Source of the DNA: Scylla paramamosain
Taxonomy: Eukaryota > Arthropoda > Malacostraca > Decapoda > Portunidae
Direction: 5' to 3'
Assembly: GCF_035594125.1 (NCBI RefSeq)
Contig: NW_026973734.1
Span: forward strand, 1-64,000
DNA: 64,000 nt
This document shows, one piece after another, positions 57,700-64,000 of the stretch (the stretch's first letter is position 1; every line of letters begins with the position of its first letter). The notes beneath the pieces were generated by a model. That model did not search any database. It was given only the letters and a program-made list of their open reading frames with translations, and had not been told where the DNA came from. The translations under genes were made by a program, and so were the position numbers.

Positions 57700-58620
57700 T
57701 TATTTTATTTAATCATGATTTGACCAGGTGTAGGATGCGTTACTCCAATCACTAAAGAAAGGAATGAAGGTTACTCGTGTGTGCTGAGTAACCCTTAAAG
57801 TGCGTATAAGGGTCTGTTACTCACTTCCCGCTGCTTCTCCGCACCAAATTAGGGAAGCTTTTAGTACACACGATACAATGCATTACTGGTGCAGGAATAA
57901 GCCATTGCGCGCACCTTACAAGATGACGTGCGTTACATACTTTTGCATGTTGGAGGAGTGAGAGAGAGAGAGAGAAAGAGAGAGAGCGAGAGAGACACAC
58001 ACATATGAGAAAAAAAGAGAGCCTCAAATGTGCCCGAGGCTTTGAAATAAATCGAACTTGTTGGGTGGTAAAAAATTAAACATGGATCAGTAAACAAATC
58101 CGTAGGCTAGGTTTAGGTTGGGTCAGGTTTAGTCATACATGTCGAGGTACCTTTGTGTGGGAATAACAATGAAAGTATTTCCTAGAATATCTAGTGGCTA
58201 GTTTCGGAGCGACAGGCGGCTGTCATCACAGGGGAGCGCATATACTGCCATAGGAAAAATGTGACCCGGCACGCTAAGGCCCTGCAGCACGCAGCACGCG
58301 CCCTCACATTCACTGCTCAGTAATAAAATTAAATAGAAAATAAATTAATTATAATAGATAAAAAAATAAATAAATAAATAAATAAATGTAATAGAATAGA
58401 TAAAAAAATACACTTAATAAATAAATGAGAACTGAATAAGAGGAAAACGTAATAAAAATAAGAATAAAAAAATGATTACATAAAATGAAAATGCAAATGA
58501 ATAATCGGAAATTAATAAATAAATATAGATAAATATAGTAAATAAAACATAATTTTAATTAAAATAGAATATAAGCAAATGAAATTAGTTAAACAAATCA
58601 ATAAATAAATAAATAAATTT
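57700..58620. other. Possible 5' flank of the ORF, then A/T-rich sequence
   Basis: It contains a short GA run (57959-57996) and AATA-rich repeats from about 58330. No gene recognised. Confidence 0.4.
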
Positions 58621-58623
58621 ATG

Positions 58624-58737
<114 letters not shown>

Positions 58738-58857
58738 GAATGAATAACAATAAATAAATGATAGATTAAAAAAATAATAATCAATATTTTAAAAAAGAAT
58801 GAAAAGAAAGTGCGGAGTGACACGTGAGAACATGTTGCGCTGCACTGAGGAATTGCA

Positions 58858-59599
58858 GTGAACAATCTTCCAGACAACTATCCCCTCTTCTTCAATGACA
58901 CTCAACTATCCCCCTCTTCTACACTGAACATCCTTGGTCTGTCCTTTACTTATAATCTGAACTGGAAACTTCACATCTCATCTCTAGCTAAAACAGCTTC
59001 TATGAAGTTAGGTGTTCTGAGACGTCTCCGCCAGTTTTTCTCACCCCCCCAGCTGCTAACTCTGTACAAGGGCCTTATCCGTCCATGTATGGAGTATGCT
59101 TCACATGTCTGGGGAGGTTCCACTCATACTGCTGTTCTAGACAGGGTGGAATCAAAAGCTTTTCGTCTCATCAACTCCTCTCCTCTAACTGACTGTCTTC
59201 AGCCTCTCTCTCACCGCCGCAATGTTGCATCTCTAGCTGTCTTCTACCGCTATTTTCATGCTAACTGCTCTTCTGATCTTGCTAACTGCATGCCTCCCCT
59301 CCTTCCGCGGCCTCGCTGCACAAGACTTTCATCTTTCTCTCACTCCTATTCTGTCCACCTCTCTAACGCAAGAGTTAACCAGTATTCTCAATCATTCATT
59401 CCTTTCTCTGGTAAACTCTGGAATTTCTTGCCTGCTTCTGTATTTCCACCTTCCTATGACTTGAATTCCTTCAAGAGGGAGGTTTCAAGACACTTATCCA
59501 CCAATTTTTGACCACTGCTTTGACCCTTTTAGGGACTGGCATTTCAGTGGGCATTTTTTTTTTATTAGATTTTTGTTGCCCTTGGCCAGTATCCTTCCT

Positions 59600-59625
<26 letters not shown>
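58858..59625 (+). mobile_element. LINE family A, 5'-truncated copy A10
   Basis: The 3' 0.77 kb of family A with a frame open from 58858 to 59511 ([20 protein letters not shown], then [40 protein letters not shown], and FIPFSGKLWNFLPASVFPPS). It ends in TACATAAAA and an A-run (59603-59630). It is one of the youngest looking A copies in this window. Confidence 0.9.
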
Positions 59626-59633
<8 letters not shown>

Positions 59634-59635
<2 letters not shown>

Positions 59636-59853
59636 GGAAACTTCACATCTCATCTCTAGTTAAAACAGGTTCTATGAACTTAGGTGTTCTGCCAGTCTCT
59701 GCCAGTTTTTTCTCCCCACCCCCTTACCAGCAGCTCACTCTGTACAGGGGCCTTATCCGCCTATGTATAGAGTATGCTTCACATGTATAGGGGGTTACAC
59801 ATATACGATTCTTTTAGACAAAGTGGAATCAGATGTTTTTTGTCATAGCAACT

Positions 59854-59912
<59 letters not shown>

Positions 59913-60258
59913 ATGTTGTATCTCTTGCTATCTTCTACCGCTATTTTTATGCTAACTGCTCTTCTGATCGTGCTAACTGCATGCCTCCCCTCCTCCCACG
60001 GCTTCGCCGTCCACCTCTCTAATGCATGCAAGAGTTAACCAGTATTCTCTATCATTCATCCCTTTCTCCGGTAAACTCTGGAACTCCCTTTCTACTTCTG
60101 TATTTCCTCCTTCCTATTTTCAAGCGGGAGATTTTAAGACACTTATCCTTTAATTTTTGAAGACCACTTTTTGACTGCTCGGAGACCGGCACCTCAGTGG
60201 CGTTTTTTAATTATAATCTTGTTGTCCTTGGCTGGTGCCCCTCCTTCATAAAAAAAAA
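59634..60258 (+). mobile_element. LINE family A fragment (copy A11)
   Basis: It starts GGAAACTTCACATCTCATCT, immediately after the A-run of A10, and runs to the family 3' tail (TTGTCCTTGGCTGGTGCCCC, TCATAAAAA). It is diverged, with a (CT)n array at 59852-59909 replacing some coding sequence. Its start corresponds to the point where copy A9 stops (54533). Confidence 0.82.
59852..59909. repeat. (CT)n microsatellite inside LINE A11
   Basis: 58 bp of CT. Confidence 0.97.
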
Positions 60259-60411
60259 AAAAAGAAATATTGTAACGAAAAGGGAGGAAACGGACAGAAA
60301 GGTGCAGTAGGTGAGAGGGAAGGGAAGGAGAAAGGGAGGGAGGCACGCTGGGTCAACACCTCGCGGCTCTAGTTTCGGGAACGCGAATTTACTCAACCTT
60401 CACGAATACTG

Positions 60412-60414
<3 letters not shown>

Positions 60415-60452
<38 letters not shown>
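60415..60452. repeat. (TG)n microsatellite
   Basis: About 38 bp of TG. Confidence 0.95.
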
Positions 60453-60455
<3 letters not shown>

Positions 60456-61178
60456 CTCTGCCACTTTTGCACTTCCAGTCTCAAGCATGTTTACAAGCAA
60501 CTTTCCTTCAAATTGCTTTCTGTTTGATCAATTCATACGTTAAATATTACAGCGTCAATTCTAATTATCTCATGTCCACTCATCGACTTGCTTGCTTTTT
60601 ATTCCGTGATTTCTGCTTCCATTTTCGCCTTTCTGAATAATTGTATCATTCCACTTATTTTTTTTATTTTTTTTCCTAAACTTATATTGTTCATTTGTCG
60701 CATTTTGTTTCCTTCTTCCGGGATGACGTGACTGACCTTTCCGGGATCATCTCAGGCCTGCAGGTCGTCATGGCAACGGACACTTACTGACCATCATGAA
60801 CTCTGATAAATTTGTTATCCACGCAAAGAGAACGGAAAAAAAAAAAAAAAAATGAAAAGGGAAAATACTGATATTCCAGCTTACACTTGCAAATGTCCCT
60901 ACGTGTTGAAAACAAGCAGATTATAGATTATACTACTATTTGTTTATGCATTTATTTTCTTAAAAAGAGAATTATATGAAAAACTGAATGCTTCACATTC
61001 CTTACGTAATTAACTAAACTAAATAAAAAAAAAACACTACATTTATGTTCACGACAATACTGTTGTTATTAGTTATGGAAATGAAAATATCACATCACGT
61101 CCAAGTGACTGAACAAACAGAGCCAAACAGGCGGTGATATAACATGGAGCTGAGAACACAACAACAATTAATGACCGT
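60456..61178. other. No recognisable gene
   Basis: AT-rich with A- and T-runs; nothing supported. Confidence 0.4.
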
Positions 61179-61406
61179 TCACTTGAGGAAGGCAGTATTA
61201 GGAGAGGATAACAGCGCTGAGTAAATTCTACCAGGATGGCTGAAGTCAGTAATTGTCTCAGTGCTATCACAACACATAATTTCACCATTATTCCAAACCT
61301 GGGTGATGATGGTGCTGCCTCCCACGCTGTTGGTCAAGGAAATCCTCTCCTTGAATAGTAAGAAAGCCGACAAAACAACAAGGAACACCAGACAAAAATA
61401 AAACAA
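61179..61406 (-). CDS. Weak small ORF with a hydrophobic N-terminus
   Basis: 75 codons start MFYFCLVFLVVLSAFLLFKE, a stretch that would serve as a signal peptide or membrane anchor. It is followed by SLTNSVGGSTIITQVWNNGE, then IMCCDSTETITDFSHPGRIY, to a stop at 61179. It has no known family. The next upstream region on the minus strand (61440-61600) is GC-rich and promoter-like. It could be a first exon, a small secreted protein, or chance. Confidence 0.22.
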   Translation of the reverse strand: MFYFCLVFLVVLSAFLLFKERISLTNSVGGSTIITQVWNNGEIMCCDSTETITDFSHPGRIYSALLSSPNTAFLK

Positions 61407-61429
61407 GACTCATTTCACAGTGTCATTCT

Positions 61430-63180
61430 AATCCCTGTCAAAATGCAGTGCAGATAACGCCAGCGGAGGATACAGCCTCGCCCACACGTTCTCGTATATC
61501 CCTTGAAAGACGACCCATACCCTGACGACACGCCCGCACCACTGACGCCGCAGCCGCGCACCAAGTAAGGGAGGCCGGGGTAAGCTGGCAGCATGCAGCC
61601 ACGTTAGAACTTAGAAGGTCGCATTATTTGATTGGAGTGAGAAAAGTTTAATTTTTGTGCTGGTGAGTAAATTTTCAGTGATATTGTTTGTTGTCACATG
61701 CATGTAGTTACAGATGACTGATATTTATTTTAGCCATGATCTGTCTCAGGGTTCAAGGACTGTTTACTCTTGAAACAGATCTTAACAGATTTCTTAAATC
61801 TGTACGAAAATCGTTTGTTTCAATTAGTGGTATGGATGGGGCAAGGTGGCACGAAGACAATGGGGCAAATTGCCACACTACCAACTATATATGATTAACA
61901 TTTGTCTATTTATTACCTGTCCATTTTTATTTTATATTTGATTTATATTTTTGTGATACATGTATGTTGATACATGTATGAATTGGCTTACTGAACAAAT
62001 TTTCATCTTGTATTTTTAGAGATGGTTCTAACATAGAAATGAACTTACTTTCCTCAGTAAGGGAAATATGTATTTTTTTCCGTTGATTGAACCTAATCTT
62101 CATGAAAATTAGCTTTACAGATATCATGCATCTAAACTTACAATTACCTACATTTGATTTGCTATTTACATGTAATGTGCCAATTTACCCCATAGTGTGT
62201 GTCAACTTACCTCTGATATGGGGCATGCTGGCGCACTTATTATTATTATTATTATTTTTTTTTTTTTCTAAGTGTGAGGAGTCAGGCGGAGCTAGACGCA
62301 TCGTGATGTTCAGCTGCCTAGCGTGGGGTTTGATGGGAAGTGTTTGCTTTGGAACGAGAGAGTTTTTGGCGCGGAGCACGGACACTTGAGGTGTTGTTTT
62401 AGGTGTGGATTGTGTGGCTTTGTCAGCATAGCAGTATGTGATAGTGTATATCATTGTGAAGATATTGTTGGGCAAAGTATTGGATGTTAATGAAATGTAA
62501 GGAGCGGAAGAGAGGATGATGAGAGTGCACCATGGGTGTGTTGCAGGAGTTTCACGGTAATGCTTAAGGACGCAGTCGTCTTCACCAGTGTGTGCCTGTC
62601 TACTGGAGGAGTGGTGTAGTGTGTGGCCATCCTGAGCCCTATCAGTTTGTGGTGACAAGAGGGAGACACCTGTCATCACTCAGCAGGGGAAAAGAAGCGT
62701 TCGTGTGAACAAGGGTTACCGTGGTGTCTGTGAACTGCAAATTTTGAGGTGTATAAGTTTCATTTAGTTATTTCTTTCTTTTTTTTTTTTTTTTTTTGGT
62801 TGTGAGTTTACACGAGTTGTGTATTGATTTATTCTGATATCCATAAAAGTGTTATTTGTATGTTTTATGTTTGTTTACCCTGGCAGGAGATTTTTTTTTA
62901 GTTTTCACTCCAGTGGTGAAGTTAAGGTAAGCCCAGGCTGGCTGGTGGGCAGCTGGTACTTCATTACATAAGTAATGCAGAGCTTTGGTTTGTAATTTTT
63001 TTTTTAATTCATGGAAAGTAAGATGAATGTTTTTATCTTTCAATAAAAGCATAAATAAACAAATATTCTTTGTAGTTTTGTTCCATCACTGAGAATGTAC
63101 AAAGTGTGCCAACTAGCCCTGGTCTGCCTTGCCGGATTGAAGGGGACGAGAATGAAGGGCTAGCTGAATGAAGCGACATT
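61430..63180. other. GC-rich patch followed by AT-rich sequence, no supported gene
   Basis: 61480-61600 is locally GC- and CG-rich (ACGACACGCCCGCACCACTG), unlike its surroundings, and could be a promoter. The rest to 63180 includes T-runs and no convincing frame; 62290-62700 is somewhat more gene-like in composition. Confidence 0.3.
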
Positions 63181-63184
63181 CTCC

Positions 63185-63760
63185 AGCCAGCATCACAGAC
63201 TTGTAGCTTACACTCGCTAAAATTGTAAGGAGTTTTCACATAACTGAAAATTTACAAGTAAAATTCTTCCCCAACACGAGGCTATGTATTCGTCAAAAGG
63301 GAAATGTGGACAGGAATGACTTTACGACTGTGAGTGACAAAGTTGAAGACTGGTTTAAAGTTAAAATGTAAGTACAAATCTTCACCAGCACGAGGTGATG
63401 TGTTAGTCAAGAGGCGAATGTAGATAAGAATTGATGTAAAAGTGAGTGACAAGAAAGAAGATTGATTTAATGTTCGTAGCACAGACTTGCATCTCAGACT
63501 CGGTAAGAATGTAATGATTTCCAGCATGACTGCGAAAATATACAAGTAGAACTCTTCCCTAACACAAGGTCATGTATCGGCCAAGAAGCAAAGGCAGATA
63601 AGAATGCATTTGCAAGATATGAGACTGATTTAATGTCTGCAGCATAGACTTGCATCTCAGACCCGCTAAGAATGTAATAACTTCTAATATGACTACGAAA
63701 ATATATAAGAAGAACTCTTCCCCAACCGGAGGTAACGTATTGGTTAAGTGAAACAAAAAA
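63185..63760. repeat. Diverged tandem repeat of about 170-180 bp
   Basis: Shared blocks recur three times: CACAGACTTGTAGCTTACAC / CACAGACTTGCATCTCAGAC / CATAGACTTGCATCTCAGAC, then AAGAATGTAAT(G/A)A(T/C)TTC. Each is followed by AAATATACAAGTAGAACTCT-like and CTTCCCCAACACGAGG-like blocks. The units are strongly diverged; no coding capacity. Confidence 0.65.
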
Positions 63761-64000
63761 AAAAAAATATATAAATAAATAGTAATAATAATCTACAAGT
63801 GTGAGTGACAAAGAAGGAAATCGATTTATTACTAAAATATGTTTGCAATGTTCGAGTTCACTAATGTTTACTTGTTACTTGGTGCCTGAGAAATGCTTAA
63901 ATTGGAGTATATTTCTAAACCTTTACATAATATAATTATACTTTATCTACTTTTTATGAATAAAAGTTGTAAGTGAATCGACAAAGAACAATTTGACAGC

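Overview
This is a eukaryotic, almost certainly arthropod, genomic window. A decapod crustacean (crab-like) genome is my best guess. The reasons are very dense, very long dinucleotide microsatellites, several APE-type non-LTR retrotransposon (LINE) families of the kind abundant in decapods, an intact mariner element, and split host genes with GT/AG splice sites. There is nothing prokaryotic here: no operons and no ribosome binding sites. LINE families are labelled A to E below for convenience; these are my labels, not database names.

Host genes. All host exons I can support lie on the minus strand. From 21086 down to 10374 there are up to nine exons of a fibrocystin-L (PKHD1L1)-like gene, and a phase-compatible upstream exon lies at 39438-39561. 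Further down, four exons (5669 to 3213) whose splice phases agree form the 3' end of a gene I do not recognise, ending in a stop codon at 3213-3215. One exon of an MRM2/FTSJ2-type mitochondrial rRNA methyltransferase lies at 28542-28645. An unrecognised 147-codon ORF at 57247-57687 abuts a 62-bp minisatellite of about 1.6 kb (55630-57236). Two host exons carry apparent single-base frameshifts, so either the copies are decaying or the assembly has indel errors.

Mobile elements. Mariner: a decayed 3' half at 1-622 and a complete copy at 30430-31742, with perfect 32-bp inverted ends and an open DD34D transposase, inserted in a (TA)n array. LINE family A (Jockey/I-like): eleven pieces, among them long copies at 7015-10350 and 22897-26080. 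LINE family B (CR1-like, 3' ends joined to (AC)n): three long copies at 12880-17745, 21390-27345 and 33317-38250, each interrupted by another element. Family C (CR1): 14799-16239, with an AAGAC target duplication. Family D (L2/Rex1-like): a plus-strand copy at 45299-48570 nested inside an older minus-strand copy at 44638-50430. Family E: a reverse transcriptase with a C-terminal zinc knuckle at 40730-42228. There are also a split PIF/Harbinger pseudogene (42640-44115) and a degenerate DDE element with inverted ends of about 120 bp (38454-39268).

Layout. 0-6.5 kb: mariner remnant, microsatellites, 3' exons of the unknown gene. 6.5-10.4 kb: LINE A. 10.4-21.1 kb: fibrocystin-like exons, with LINE B and C in one intron. 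21-39 kb: repeat-filled sequence (LINE B/A nest, MRM2 exon, mariner, LINE B with LINE A inside). 39-44 kb: one exon, RT family E, Harbinger. 44-51 kb: nested LINE D pair. 51-60 kb: LINE A pieces, minisatellite and orphan ORF. 60-64 kb: sparse sequence with a diverged tandem repeat. I did not find a convincing undescribed biological system. The most interesting items are the apparently intact mariner, the minisatellite/ORF pair, the repeated exon and splice-site fragments in the fibrocystin-like gene, and the nested LINEs whose insertion sites can be read at or near base level.
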